Origin: Neelides folsomi
Taxonomy: Eukaryota; Arthropoda; Collembola; Neelipleona; Neelidae
Length of the DNA stretch: 64,000 nucleotides
Reading direction: 5' to 3'
Assembly (NCBI GenBank): GCA_034687125.1
Contig: JAQGBZ010000070.1
Coordinates: 163,963-227,962, forward strand
Positions 11,366-27,100 of the stretch are shown here, one piece after another. The translations under genes were made by a program, and so were the position numbers. The notes beneath the pieces were generated by a model. The model saw nothing but the letters and a program-made list of their open reading frames with translations. It made no database searches and was not told where the DNA came from. Every line of letters starts with the position of its first letter. Position 1 is the first letter of the stretch.

Positions 11366-14300
11366 CTGTAACAAAAATACCATTTTATAGAAAACCACCA
11401 ATTTTAGATGTGAATTTTATCTGGAGTGGAAGGGAAACTAAGATTGGTGAAAAATATTAAATGTAAAAACTTACCCTAATAAGCTCTGCAGGTCACAAAC
11501 AAAACGGTAGACATATCTCTTTCCAGCAGTTTTGTGTATGATGTTCTTGTCGTAGTAATAGCGAAGCCCACGGCTCAATTTTTCGTAGTTCATCTTCGGC
11601 TTGTTTTTTCGGATGCCCCAGCGGCGTGCGACTTCGTCGGGGTCTGTGAGTTTAAACTCCCAGCCGTCACCGGTCCATGAAATGAATCCCTGGCACGTTT
11701 TGTCCGTCAAAAGCTCCAAAAGAAACTGCCAAAGCTGGATTGGCCCCGAACCCGTAAAACAAGGACCACCAGCTCCTCCCGGTCCTAAAATTTTTTATTA
11801 AAAAAATCTTAAATTATACTAATAAAAGAGAAATAATGAATTTAAAATGACAAAAGAAAATAATAGAAAAATGACTTTAAAGGAAATCATGCGAATAATC
11901 AATTTTCAATGAACAAACCTGAGTAGCCACCAAGCATGGAGGCTTGAATGACTGGCTTGATATCACCATTTGCCACATGGGGATGATGACTTTGGTGATG
12001 GTGGGAATGATGAGACATGTTTTGGTTATGAGACCCGCCCTCCCGGTGACTGTGGTGTGGTGGAAGGTAAGCGGGATGAAGGTGGTGGTGTGAGTTCCCA
12101 ATTGGGAGTTCAACCGGGGTGTTTGCTCCACTTCCTCCACCATTTGTCGATGAGACTCCAGCGGGTGACCAATGTTCCGGTGTTGGGACTCCACTTCCCG
12201 GAACTGTTTGGAAGGGTGGAGAATCATAATGATGGCTGTGGGGACTTCCAAAAGTGTCCGAATAAGTTTCAGGGCCCGGGTAGCGATCTAATAAAGAAAA
12301 GAACCAAACAAAGGTTAAACATGAGTTAAAACACTTTCTTTCACACTTTCTGAAAATTGGTAAAGGTCTCTTGAATGAGAGGATAAAGAGTCTCTGAACC
12401 ATGGACCACTACCAATTGGCCTATTAGCCATTTCATTATTTTATTGCCCTCGTTGATGTATGGAAATGAAAAAGTGTCCCACCTGGGGTGAGAAAAGTTA
12501 AGTGTGAATATGATGATGAAAGTTGCCTTGAAACATTCAAAGACACCCAAAGATTGAGTCTACACGAAGTAGATATTCCTTGAGAGCCCCAAGAGCGAGT
12601 CTCACCAGCTGAACGTAATTTTGAGCCCCGCCCGGCCTAATTCACTCTAAAGATTCTCATTAGGATACAAAGTATTTATCCCCTTTGTTTGCCACACTCG
12701 CTAACTGCAAGTTCCACCTTTCCGAATTTCTGCGTTAAAATGTTCAACTTTCCAATTCGTAGCTCAGCGACTTATCGTTAGTAGAATTTCATATGCCTAA
12801 ATACATACAACTTCTAACTCTCCTTCTTATCAGTAATTTTCCACTCTTGTTCACAGACTCATAACTCTCGTCATTCTATTATTTCATTATTTCATCTTAT
12901 ATTATGTTCTAATATAATATGGATAATGTTTGCTCTTACTTGTGTATGAAAGCTTTACTTAACTTCCCCATTTGCCTTTGCAATTAAACACGTGGAATTC
13001 ACACTCAGACTAACAATTATTCCCCATTATCCTCACCATACGAAGATAATAGGCCAAATCATCTAAATTCATACTTTTACACCATTTTAATTATCTCTAA
13101 AGTTTTAATCTTGTAAAATGCATAACTTCCTTGTTCATCGCATCAAAAACTTTGACAGATAAATCCAATAAATTGAAAGTTGAGCTTACTTCTTCCGAAG
13201 TTCTTGTTCATGAAAGTTGCCTGCTGATAACTTTTGTCAGCGATGAGGGTTGAGGAGTAAAACTCGGGAGAATTCTCAACATATCCCGGATGGGGTCCTG
13301 GGTCAGGGAGGGCTTGGTAGTCGGGTTCACCGTCGTAGGTCTGTGGAACATATCCACTCTCATCTGCTCCACTTCCTGTCCCACTTGCTCCGGATCCACT
13401 TGAAGGTCCTGGAGCTGCGACGTTGCTTCCATTACTGGTCCCATTGCTTGTCAGCTCACTCAACGTCTGCTGAACTCCTTCGCCAAGATGGTGGTTGTAC
13501 CCTGAAATCCAAAAATAAAATTATTATAACAATTAAATTATTATAAAATTATTACAGATTTAACAAAAAAGATTCAAAATATGCATTTAAAATGAGATAT
13601 GATTTGCCATAATCGAAAATGCGTATCGTAGAAGTGCCCATTAGTTGATTTTTCTCTTTCTAGCTCATCACCCCGTGAAGAAATCAAAGGTTGTTAGGAA
13701 TAATTGACCATTTGAGTCACATTAATCCCTCGCCTTTGAACCAAAAGCTTCGTTAACTTTCAATGCTTCAATAATTCGGGTGTTTTTCTCCAAACGTTTT
13801 TAATAAACGTTTTGTGTTAAAATAATAGCATACTATGTTTTCACTTGATTTCTTCAGTTATTATGTGTAGCGAGATCTTAAGTGCCATTAATCCTTATAA
13901 TTATGATTTTGTAAGTAATCTCTTTGTTCTGAACAAATCAAATGGATGATTTTTCCAGTTGCTCCAATGAGCAGAGATGAACAACTAATGTCACTTTCAT
14001 CTCACTCACACAACATAAGTTTCGTAAGGGGGAATTCTTTCAAAAAGGTAACACATTATCATTAGCCATCACGTTTCATGTTCCAAGAAACTCCTGCATG
14101 GTAACCCATGTAAAGAAAAGGATGATTTCGATAGGGGAGGGAGAAATGAGACAAAGAATATCTTCACGTGGACCTCATGAATGAGAAGAACAAAGGTGGA
14201 TGAGTGGATTTCGCCCTGGAAACTTGATTCCACCCGAGCCCCTCTTTTCCACTCTATAGGATAGGGAGGATCTGAGGAAATGTCGATGACAAGTCCATCC

Positions 14301-17300
14301 GGTTGACCATTCAATTCAATCTTCTTTGCTCTTCAGCTCAAATACCAAAAATGCTCTCAGCACGTTCCACATTCACGCCTTATTTTTGTAATTCAACCCC
14401 ACATATTCCATTAAGGATTCTCGGGCTTATTTATTAATCAAGGCTAATATTTCCACCTATTACGACACAAATTGATAAAGGTATGTTTATCCATCTCATA
14501 ATGTTTGAAAGAGATTTAGAAGAGTTTGAAGGAATTTCAAGTGTTATAAGATTTAATTTCAATTGTTGTATGAGATCACACAAAGTTTATGAGCTTATTT
14601 TTCTTTAAAGCTCATTCACTCTCACCTAATCTGTATAAATTGTAATCTCGTCTTACCCATTTTCCCATCTAAGAACCTCTGATAGTATGAAATAGAATAG
14701 CCATTATAAAGAATTTATCTTCTATTATACTTCACATTATTCGCACTCGTGGCTTTTATGAAGTTATACTTGGAATCACAATATAAAAATAATTTAGAAA
14801 AATTGATTTTAATTAAGCATTTTTAATTTAATCTAATAAAGAATGTATAATGATCATCATCTTGATCTTAAAATTTATACATAATAGGCAATAACCGAAA
14901 AGTAATTATCAAGAAATTAACGCTACGAGGAAAATTTTATAGGAATATAAACTCCACTTCACCTCATCCTTAAAATTATTGTTCTTTTATGAGTTATTAG
15001 TTATTAACCAAAGAAAATATTCATGAAGGCTATATATTGTAATAGTAGTAATAGTACCTACATTAATAAAACAAGCATTGGTTGTAAAAACACAAATCTG
15101 TGCGATGCGCACAGAATGATAATTTGAATACGTAAAGATAAAAATCTAACAGAAGAACCCTCGCAGAATTCTGATTAAAGAACAAAATCTGATAGCGTCT
15201 AAAAGTGATCTATGCGTAACGATTAAATTGCGTATTATTATCTTGTCTGTACAACACAAATGCATATATGCAAAATATGGTTTCATATATTAAACTAAGG
15301 ATAATGGAAAAGAATGAAATAAAATGGTTGAGCTGTTGTGAGTCCCCTTTATATATAGAAAATGTACTCGCTAGTACACCCGCCATAAAAAGACATGGAT
15401 GGATAACTTTTGAACTCGGGACCCCAGGTAGCATCATAATAATATTTACTACGGCAGAAAGTTCAGCATGAGAGTACAAAGGAATCTAGTCTTAATAAAT
15501 GTAAAAAAATAATTGCTGAATTTAAAATCTCCGATTGTAATTGAAAATGATGAGAAGATAATGAGGTTGAATTAATGAAGTTAGTCTAAAGGATCCACGT
15601 GTACAATTTGATTACTCAACTCCATTCAAAACAAATATCCAGAAGGGATAAAAACAGAATTGAATAACCTGTGCTATTATACCAGTATGACTCCTGATAT
15701 CTTTAAAGTAGTTATTTTCCCACAATAGGATCTCTACAGAATGGATAATAATAATTTGCATGCACCTTGCATATCTGAAATTAACTTTATAGTCATTTGG
15801 CATTCATACATTTTTTGCTCGAGATTTTGAATTGAGAGCTCTCTTTGATTTTTCTTTAATATTTTTGTCATGGAGCATTGTCGAACGAAGGTGGATATTA
15901 CGCCATGTTGTATAAAGAGAGCTTTCCACTCGAGTTGATTTGACTGACTCGTTGAGTCCCTGATGACATGACTTGACTATTCGAATACACCTCCAATTCT
16001 ATTATGGACCGAAAAGAGCGAGCATAATGAAGGCTGCGAGGGAGACATTCCTCCTCTGCTGGCAACTCTTTAGAATAGACTATTCACGATCCACTCGCAC
16101 TCAGGGATTCGAGAGCTCAATTGAGAAAAGAGCCATCCGCCCACGTTAACTACCTTTTCAGTTATCCTCATTACCATCTTATTCGATGGCAGGTTTGGAA
16201 AACGCCTCTCCTCTCCTCATGAATAGCCCAACCTACTTCCATTATTCTCTAATATTGCATAAAGACCCAGAGTTCTATAGCCTTTTAGCCTCACTGGCAA
16301 TAATTAAGCATTTAGACTCATCATGGGCTCACAATGAGACAAGTAGAGCTTTAATGGCTATACTTTGATTCTATCCTATCTTTTACCCCGTTATAAACTC
16401 GGGTTGAAATTGGAAGGGAAGAGAAATAAATCATAAATGATTGTCGTAAGTAATTCATGAGAGGCCATTAGGGATTCTCATTTGCCCTTTCGTTAATTAA
16501 ATTTTACTGTTATTTTCCCTTATTCATATTTACCTTCTGGAATATGATTCACCTTTGTGATCTATGGGAAAATCGGGTCATTCCCTTCACTCAAAGAGGC
16601 TCAATTATTTTCCTCTATTATTAATAATGTTTTCCTATCTTCCCAACCCTGTGCAGAAATATCTCCTTGCTCTTGACGCTCGCATATTTCCCTACCTAAC
16701 ATTGAATTCGCTCATAACTGGAATTTGCTTCTCATTAAAATGGAAACAATGAGACCAGTCAATTCAAGACCTATTCCTCCATAGTTAGAATATGATATAC
16801 AACCAGTGGAAAAGATACCATTGCCTGGTATCGCTCGATCATATAGGAAAAGGGCATTTTTGATTTTCTCAGAGTTAGATATTCACAACAACTACCGCTT
16901 CCTGTGTCAAGCACCTTTGTATTCGCTTGACCTCTGCCTTTCTTTTGCGCACCTGATAATTTTATGGTATCTTTTACTCGTTCAAACGCCTTGTGAACGA
17001 TGTGCCATTTCAACAACCATCAAACTTTCTCACTTCCCTATCTAAAGAGCTCGTTTGAGTAATTTTCAAATATATGGCGTTTTGACACTCAAAAACTTTA
17101 AACTAACATTATAAACTTGACTCATTTTGTTATTGGTCCTCCTTTTGTGTGCATTATCATGTGGAGTTAATCCTTCTAGTCGACATTTTGGAGTGTCCAT
17201 AGTTTGACATTTGTTTCTATCTGCATAGCCTTGTCTTTCCTTCCTTGGCTGGAAAAGGGAGATTACTCGGCGTCAAAAACGGATGTGTGCCATTGGGAAA

Positions 17301-20300
17301 GAATCAAACATTTTCTCCATTTATGGATAGGAAGTAAACATCCGGCGCTTTTTCACGCCCGCTAAGCAAAATTCAAAGTTTGAAAATCTGACATTAAAAG
17401 ATTTTGTGTGATTTCAACTTATCAGAGAGAGAAACAAATAAGGATTAATGTGAGATGTGAAGAAAGGCAAATATTAGTGGTGTGATTTGTCAAAGGGTGA
17501 AGAGAGCAAATGAGGCTTTTACTTAAATGCCAAAGCCGCCCTCAACCGCATTCTCCGTAAACATGTTTACTTATTTTTAGAAGAAAGAGTTGGGCCGAAT
17601 GGCGCATCATATTGCTACTTCACTTGAGTGAGAAGAGCTCAAGTAAAGAATGCCACTCTCCACAGGGGAAGATCTCATACGCATAAATACTTATCAGGAT
17701 ACTTACATATGCCCCTGTATGTGTCCGAATGTTCAATGGTCTCAATGCCCTCATATGAAGCTATTATTCACAAGTTTACATTAAATTACGCCAAATAAGC
17801 CTTGTAAGCTTTCAAAGCTTCAAAGGAAGGGCTGTTGAAAAGAGGATAAGAACTCATTCGAGTTTTGACCCGAAGTTTATACACATATGGCATATAAATA
17901 CATAAGTATGTATGGTATATGCAAGGAGTCTTCTTAACTCCGCACAGTGGTTTCACGTTTCCTCCTTTGATAAAAAGAATTTCCGGTCCCCTATCTCAGA
18001 GACCCAATTGATTTACCAAAATAATATCAAAGAACTCACTTTCCAAAACCCAAGAACTTGCATAAAGAAAATGAAATTCCTAACTCAATATTCGAGCACT
18101 TATGGAAAGAGCTCCCCTTACTAACCATTACCAACTGTGCTCAAATTTATAACCTAATAATATAACTCTAATATTAGTTCAAGTTCTCCATAATTTGTCT
18201 TGTAAAATACTTTTATTAATAAGAGTGACTAACTGGTTTAGATACATACTTTTTAGTATCTTTATTGATACAAATCAAGTTACGGACCAATATAAGTATA
18301 TGTAATACAAATATATTTACATTAGAAGTGCTATACTATTTGTAGTTGTATCAGTCTTTTGGTATTAACATTCAACAATCTATTTACTTAATATTTATTT
18401 AAATGAGGTACAATGTCATATAATAAGGAAAATTGTCGAGTTTTTTGGTAAGCTAATTAATTTAGAATGTTAAACTGATAGCTTGATATACTTAAAAATA
18501 AAATCTCATATAATAAATAAATTGTAATTATCGGTTTTATTAGTTATGGGATTTGGTATACCATAGGCCATATAGATCTACATAAAATACCATGAATGGC
18601 TTTATAAACCTATGAATATTTTCATGCGATGCTTTTTGCTTGACCTGTATTTTGCTCACTTAAGTCCTGATTATAAAAATTATATACTCAATTATACACA
18701 AGAAAGAGAAATCCAAAAAAAACAAATTTTGTCCCTTTAAATTAATGTCAATGCGTGTTAAGTAAAATGGATTTGGAGAAGAACTTTCTCATGGGGTAGG
18801 AATGATAATAGAGCTGAATAGGACAGAAAGAACTAAAAGAACTAATAGAAAGAGTCAAATTCTCTTCTAGCCTTTCGTGATCTCCGCCAAACCTTTTCAC
18901 TGTTGTTTTTGAAATGGCTGGAATTGTTAAGCAAAAGAAAGTGCCCCATTCCGACTTTTTTACAATCGTTTGTTTCAGAATTTCAGATGGCTGATATAGG
19001 GAATATATATCGACGTTGATTCCCTCTAATGTCTATTAGTAGTGGGGCGAGGATGGGAGCCAGATTTAGGTAGGAACCTCAATCAAAACGGATATCCGGT
19101 GACATGAGACCACATGCTACATCCCTACACCTTCCCATGCTTAATCTATTGAGGGAAACTCATTTTAGGAACCATCCATTTCCATGCGTATAAAAAGAAT
19201 TACGGAAGCACCGGCTGCCTCTCAAATATATGAGCAAGTGAACAATATGAATTCCTCCTGATTGACTCCCCCACCCGTATACGTAATCGTGTACGTATAT
19301 AGTCGCTAATATCATTTAACCATGCCATACCTATTAATGAGAAGGAATCTCAACCCTTCTGCCGTTCCTCATCTAATCACTACTTCACGAGCTATTATAA
19401 AAACTGTCATTTCCGACCCTCTTCAGCTCAACTAAATAAATTATGAACCATATTAAATGTAACTCTAATTTTCAATTTCCTCTTCTAATATTATCTCTAT
19501 TATTCCCTAAATGCCAGAAATAAAAAAATTTAAACTCGAGAAAATGAGGATACATCTAAATCTAATTAATGCCCATACATTTGAAAATATATTTTATTTT
19601 GGTAATAAAAATTTTATACAAAGACACAGATGCTTGTTCAATAAATTTGGCACGTATATAAATATTTTTATATAAAAATTATTCTATTTGTTTAAATAAA
19701 CCTCAATCCCTTTGTGTTACACGATACAATGATAAAATTAAAAAAAGTTCTGTGTTTTGCATGCTCAGAGGAGTGTAACTTCTTGAATCTTAATAAAAAG
19801 AAATGATAGTTTCATAGGGAAGTTAAGAACTATATAAGTAATGGAATAATATACTATACTTTTTCTATTTATTAAGAGTCAAATTCTGCGTCAGAGATGA
19901 AAATTAGCTGAGAGTAAATGGGCAGCACATGTGGAGGATTTTCAGAGAAGGTGAAATCACACAAAGGAGTTTTCCTCTTAAAAACGATTATTTCCAGCAG
20001 CCCAGGTGAGGAGAGCATGAATTTATGAATAGAGACTGATGGGGTCGGCTTTGGACCCTTTGTTGTTTCCTATCTCGAATTGTATAATGTAAATACTAAT
20101 GTATAATAACATTCACTAAAGTATACCTACTTAGTAGATGAAATTTTAATGAACAAAGTCCAACCATAGTTTATACATTCGTAATGAAATGGATGAATAT
20201 TGAACAACGTATGTAATATACTTCTGTATTCCAGTCATATATCCACAGATAAAAAAAGTTTGTAAGAGGGAAGCGAGGGGAAACTCAAAACTCACCTGTC

Positions 20301-23300
20301 CAGACCATCCTCGATGGAAGATCGTGTAATTGAAGCATAATGGAAACTTTGGACAACAAAAGACAATGAGGAATAAAAATCTAATTTTGAGCACCGTAGG
20401 CCATATTACATTTTTGAGTAAAACAGGGAAAGGGAACAAAATTATCTTGAGACATTAAATTAAAAGGTATTGGAGCTCATTTTAAATTCTATTTACTCCC
20501 CTTCAGCGTTCATCGTGTAATTGTATTTATCACAAAATTCACAACCAAGAATGAGGGGCCAAAATCTTAAATTAGCCACGGAAATTGAATTTGCAAAGAC
20601 GGGTTCAATAAGGTCTTATTGGAATATTTAAGGAGGAAGTGAGTCTCGTTATTTACGTCTCAAAGTTTACAAATTGAGTTGTCGACAGAGTTGCGGCGGA
20701 AATCGAATTGTCTTGGCTTTTAGGTAAGAAAATCGAATTAGTGAATGTCAAGAAACTGGGGAGGCAACTTGTTGAGTTAAACGAGCGACTTTATCGGTGA
20801 AGAAAGAAAATGGTCGGGGTGGTTTGAATAAGGGAATAAAATATATAGTAAAGAGAGACAGTCATCACCAGCCTCCCTCACTAACTCCACTCACTGACAC
20901 GACTGAAGAACAAACATAAACCTTCGCGGTCGGCCAACTTCAACTTGAACAAGGTGGAAGCGATGCTGAGGAGATAAACTGCTGGTGGAAAATGGAAACC
21001 AAATTATGAAAAGCCACCTCTCATTCACGAGTGTGTGTGGTGAAAAAGGGGTGCTTCTGGGGGCAGAAGTTAACTATTGTTTAAGAAACGTTCCTGTGGG
21101 AGATGTAGCCAACTAATAGGAGCAAGTAAGGTAGGAACGTGGGAGCTTGGCAGGGTCTTTATCGAGAGCAGGAATGGAAGCAAATTATTTAATGTACGAG
21201 TCCTCCTCGATCACTTCACACTGTCTGTTTTAAATTGTTCCGCTCGGTACAGTCGGGTCGGTGTAGTTGAGCGAGAGGGGTTGACCAGTTACACTTCCGG
21301 CCTCCACCAACGCAGCACCTGGCTCTATCTCCAAATCGTGAATGCCTCGCATTCAATAATGTCATCACGAGCCCCATCACTTCTCCATCATCAAATATAT
21401 GATCCCCGGCCTCGAGAGCAGAGACTTGCGAAACAAGGGACAGCCTCCCTCCTTACCAACCCTATAGTATAAGCTCCTCCGAAATATGAGAATTTACTTA
21501 TATGAGAATTTCGAATATGTTCTCCTTTTATATCGTATATCATATACTGATTCAGGTAAGAAGATATACAATATTATACAAGAGAGTATTTAATATGGAC
21601 AACTGAGACCCGACCTACTCACTCAGACATGTCAACTCCTCCTTCTATGTAAAACTCTTTTCTTCGTCATGAAGTAGTCATGGAACAAACGCCTACGCCC
21701 TTGTGCTTCAATAGAAATATATGTCTATTATCCCTCCATGCTTCCAAGTGAGCTCTTCATCCTCCAACGAAGACACTTACAAAAAGAGACTCTATTCAAA
21801 TTGTCTAATATAAATAAATTTCATCTCGCCCTTCTTTTCATTCTTTAATAGATGACCTGTGAAGAATTTTAAAAAGGTCAATGTTCCGACGTTGTTGCAA
21901 GCAATTTAAGGATTTTCCCTCGAAGCACGTTGACCCAAAAGTAATTAATTAAAACTTGCCTTCGGATTAAATCGAATTCCCATAATATTCCTAACGAGGG
22001 AGCGAGAGAAGAACAACAAAGGAGCATTTGAAAAATAAGTGCATAATTAGAGAGACAGTTAGAGGGGAGAGAGGTGAGGGAGAAAGAGCGCGAGAAAACT
22101 TTGAGCAAAAGACACAGAGCAAGCTGGTTTAGCTTCCGTCATCCGACCAATTCGATATGTATTTTTTTCCCTTTGTGTTACTTATAGAGAAAATTAAGGG
22201 CCCTCCTCCGTCCTTTTGATACCATATGGCCAATACTGATACACAAGATTAACAACTCAAACTAATCGTTTAAACGAGAACTTTGACTCGTGTTGTTCCT
22301 TTGTTTTTCTTCAAACGTCTGCTTTTGCTATCAACTTTTCTCCTACCTACTCAACCACCCTCGCTCACACAATCGAGAAAGGTTTAACAATTTCTATCTG
22401 TATATAAGAGTCCATAAGAGTCAATGGCTTTTATCTCAAATGTTACTTTACAAGAGATAAAAGCAGTTATGTATTATCCCCAATCGACATTAGAACAAGG
22501 AAAATTAAGGCATTTTTATCTTCAAATAATATTCAACAAAAACTTTCGAAATTTAGTCTAACATGATCAACTTGTATTTATATAAACTTGAGAGTGAAAA
22601 AATTTCATTTATTATCTTATACCATATAAATACTCCCAACAATTACCAATGATAAAGATCATGAGATTAAATAATAAGTTTATTAGGTAAATTATCTAAA
22701 GACTATCAGCCACGCCTCTATTGTTCACCAAGAAAAGTCGATAATAGGAAAAAATGAAGGAACTATAATACGCGCTAGTGTTCTTGAGGTAAATAATGTA
22801 CATTCTTTTTCTCCTGAGAACTCAATTTATCCTTAATAGCTTAAATGAGCAAATTCGGTAGCGGTCGGTTGGACTCTCTGATTGTATCATGTGAATAGGA
22901 AGAGTGATTGGTATTCAAAGAATAAATTCTCTTGAAATGAATAATAATTAAACTTGGAGGATAATTGGAGAAGCTTTCAAGAGTTGAAGGGAAAATACGA
23001 GTTGTTCAGTTGGTTGTGCATGGGAGCGAGACGTAATCAACATACACCCACCCGAAGAGGGTGAAAATGAATAAAAAAAGATCATGATGAGTCTTTGGAA
23101 AACTCTGCTGAAACATTCTAAGTATACTACTGTTTGCGTTGTACGTACATCCAAAAGTATATAAGTAGAGTTACTAGCATGAGCAAGATTCGCATGGAAT
23201 TGTTCCCTAAGGATCTCCGAAGTCTCCAGGCGGCAAAGAGGAGGATGATCAAAAGGTGTAGCACGTGCATTTCATTTCCTCCCTTCTCTCTCTCCCCCGT

Positions 23301-24105
23301 GTCGTCTCAAAGAGAAGTCTTGAGAAGAGATGTAGAAAAACACGCGAGCCTTTCCGCTCAAAAGACCTCCATTGTGAGAGTGGAAGAGGGGGGCTCTTCA
23401 CTTTACAATGTCGAAACCTAGTAGGACTATCAGGGCGTCTTTAATTCAGAGAACATGAATAATAAAAGCCACTGCTACCACATCTCGAGGTCTATTATAG
23501 AAAACGTGCATTCTCCTCCACTCCTCATCGCCCATTCTCCTCATTCACAAATCCCGAAAGCGGAAGTGGAGGTTTTGGTTACGCGCTCATTCCACTCAAA
23601 GAAGAGTCTAAAGAGGAGATATATACAAAATGGATATATGAACATAACAAAAATTGGCCGGGCCTTTTAAATTCCTACACACATCCTTTCAAGACTATAC
23701 TTTTATATTTATTAGTGAGGGGGAGTAAAAGGAAGAGGAGGATTGTAGGTCGGTAGGTCGTAGGATCTTTCCCTTACTAATACCATAGCAAAGACCATCC
23801 CTGCTTCTTCAAAGGTCTCGCATCTTATTTCTCATTATTATCTTATTACTTACCCCCTTTCGGCATCTTACATAAAACTTTCCCATTATTATCCGAGGGT
23901 GAGCTGATGAAGATCATATAAGACCGACCGTTGATATGAAATGTTATACTTTTTAAAATAGAACTTTGTCAATTGCTCCCTATGAAGAACCCGCTTTTAA
24001 TTCATTTATTTTTTGGGTAGCAGAGGCTGTTTTTCTTAAAGTTAGGCTACAATTTCACATTCATCAACGAAAATAGAATTAAATGGAGTTAGGATGAGCG
24101 GAGAA

Positions 24106-24136
<31 letters not shown>

Positions 24137-27100
24137 ACGTGGGGCCCTCCTCAACTTTCATACCACCATTCCCGCTACGAACAAAAACAATTTCATTCAT
24201 AAACACGATTTCCGGTCCCGGAGTCTCGAGACCAGAAACCCAGAGTTCCTTTCCAAACTACCATTTGGCCTACCTACACTCAAAAATGCTTGGCTGGTGA
24301 AGAAGCCGCTACTGGAGCTGGGGGAGCGGACACAAGGCGAGCGCTCTTAATGAGTCTTCTTCCTTCCTGTCCCACCACCTTCACTTTCATTCAAACGAAG
24401 ACACCGCCTTCTGTTCAACCTGTGTCTTTATATATCTTTTGGGGGAGGATTTTTATATGCAAGGATGCTCGAAGGAACAATGGTGGCATATGAAGCATGA
24501 ATGCCACTGTTTTGGCTTTGGCCTTCCTTTCTCCATCCGGTCGAGTTTTCTTACCGTTCAAGAAGGCGTTGGAAGTGACGGATGAATTCGACGATGGGGG
24601 GAGGCCAGCTTGGGACGTGTGGACTGCGGTCACCTTCGATTGTTCCATCGAGTAGGAGTCGAGGAAATCGGTGAGGTCGGGAACGCAGACAGACTCGTAA
24701 AGGCTGTCCAGTCCGCTCCCGCTTCCTCGATTCAGCTCCACATCTGTGTTCAAGAAGATCCGAATTAGAACAGATGCACAACCGAGGCACTTTGAGCAAC
24801 AACTGCTCTAATTTGAAAGAAGAGACGGAAGAGGGAATGCGTTGGGAGAGAGGTCAAGCAGAATGTCATAGGAAGGATGGAAACCTGTCTCTGCCATTTT
24901 CATAATGACACTTTCAAAACCCGCCCCCACCCCCAACATCCCCACTCACTCTTTGAGAATCAAAGGATGGGTAAATAATGGGATAATAGAGGAAATGGTA
25001 AGGTCACCCCAAAATACCATATAAATAATATTTGGAATGATAAATTTGTATTTAAAAGCATATGCCCAACCAACCCAAATCCTTTAATAATGTTAAATAG
25101 TAGTCAATGTTGGGAATCATATTGTCTCTTTTCGTTAGATTACCCAATGTAATGGAATTGTGGCTGAAAAGATCGATTCACCCATATTATTGTTCCCAAG
25201 TACAAGCACGCTTCCCGTTTTAGGCAAATTCGACCTCTTCGGCGGGATATGGGATATCCTGTCTCTTGATGATATAAAGTAAACTTTATAATACTTGTCC
25301 AATGGTTTCCTTTTCCTGCTTAACACGGATGCTGAAAGTAGCCGCACAATACCGATTGGGACATTTTATGTTGAAACTATACCGATTTCCAACATTCATA
25401 ATTGTGACACTCCTCTGTCTACGCTTCCTTTCAACTATTACGACTCCTCGGGTCCAGACCAACTTCTCTCACCTTCTGGAATTGAGCTATTACTGTGTGT
25501 TCCCAACTGAACTGGTTCTTCAACCGATTAAAACCTCGAGGTGAAAAAGTGAACGTGAAAATTAATCTCCGTATCATCGCGAGCCAAAATCTTTCCACGG
25601 TTTCTTACATAGAAAGTGAATTTTGTTTAATTGAAGGGAAAGAAGAATCTCCACAAGACGATCCAACATGGTTAATAAAACAGGCCCAATCTCGGTTGGG
25701 TAAATTCTTTATTAAAACATTACATAATTTACCATCATTTTTAACACGTTTCTGCTATACAATATAAAATTGTACGAATTATCAATAATTTAAACTTTTA
25801 TTAAAACTCTCTCAACTATGAGATAAAATAATCATTGAGTTTTAAATTTAAAATGTTCACGAGTTTGAACCAAAAAAACATGAACGAATTTCTTGTTTTC
25901 GAGTGGAATCATAAAAAAATGCTTTCTGTGGAGTTTAATATATTTGAAAGTGGTTGGTGATTGGTGGAGGTCGAGATTTGTTATGAATAATAATGTGTGC
26001 ATTTCCAAGTTCTCGCCAATGAGAGGGAGGGGAAAGAGAAGAAGAAGGTCTTCGTCTCTATCCATGGACCAAACGGGTCATGAAAACATCCCAGGGAGAT
26101 AAGGTGCAACCAATGGAGTCTCCCTCCATTTTTTACTTCACCTTCTCCCATCGGCTCACCGGGGATTGAATAGAAGAAATGATATAATGACAATTTGACC
26201 GTTCTCGTACATACTTATCATCATGTTCCATCCTTCTATTCTTCAATTCTTTAAGGGTATGTCATTCACTTTTTTAAAAGATAAAAGATAGAAAATGACG
26301 GTCGCCTACTCCACAAATTGCACCTCTTGCTCTTCTCCAAAGAAAGTAAAAGGAGCATGAATAATACGGTCGAACTGTTCATCATTTTATCTTCTTTTAA
26401 CCTTCACATTTATCTTCGTCTTACATATTCGAGCTTCAACCCTTCCCAATGGAATCTTTTATCCAAGGTTAATTTCCATCTTTCCCAAAAGGATTCATTC
26501 TTTAAATGTATTGCAAAAGAAATACTTTACTGAAAAATGTTTCCCTTTATCTTCATCTTTTAGCAATTCTCTCGTAATAATTTTAGTAAGTAAAAAATGT
26601 AGCTCAATCCTTCACATTCTTTCAGGTGGAGTGTTGGAAATCCTCATTAATTATATTTGAAACTATTTTAGTACACCCGTGTAATCAGCATTAATCTTTT
26701 AAATTAATTCTTATCAGAATGAGTTACTAATGACTTTTTGCTTCTCCTTCCCCGCCCTTACATTCAAGTACATAAATTATGTATCGTCAGAAAGATCCAA
26801 ATTGCAGATTAATTAATGCAAGCATATATCACCTATGACTATTTCTTTTGTATAAGGCATTAAAGTATCTAAAATTAATTAATACAACTTTGAGTGAAAA
26901 GACTAGATTCATCATTTTCTGACGAATATGAGTTATAATTTATAATATGTAAATGAAAATTTTGCATGGCTCGGTGCGATTAGTACTTTGTGATTTACAT
27001 GAGTAATAATTGTCATTCATAGTATAATAAATTATTAAAAGACTTCTGGATTCGTCCATCAACTTTCGAGCCCATATGTAATACATTTAAAAGGGAGCGA

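Noticed and set aside
11601-12329. Plus-strand and second minus-strand frames over the pnt ETS and His-rich exons
   Set aside because: They are shadows of the real pnt frame, which is fixed by the ETS domain and by splice phases.
13208-13546. Alternative frames over pnt exon 6
   Set aside because: Only the Gly/Ser-rich frame joins in phase with both neighbouring exons.
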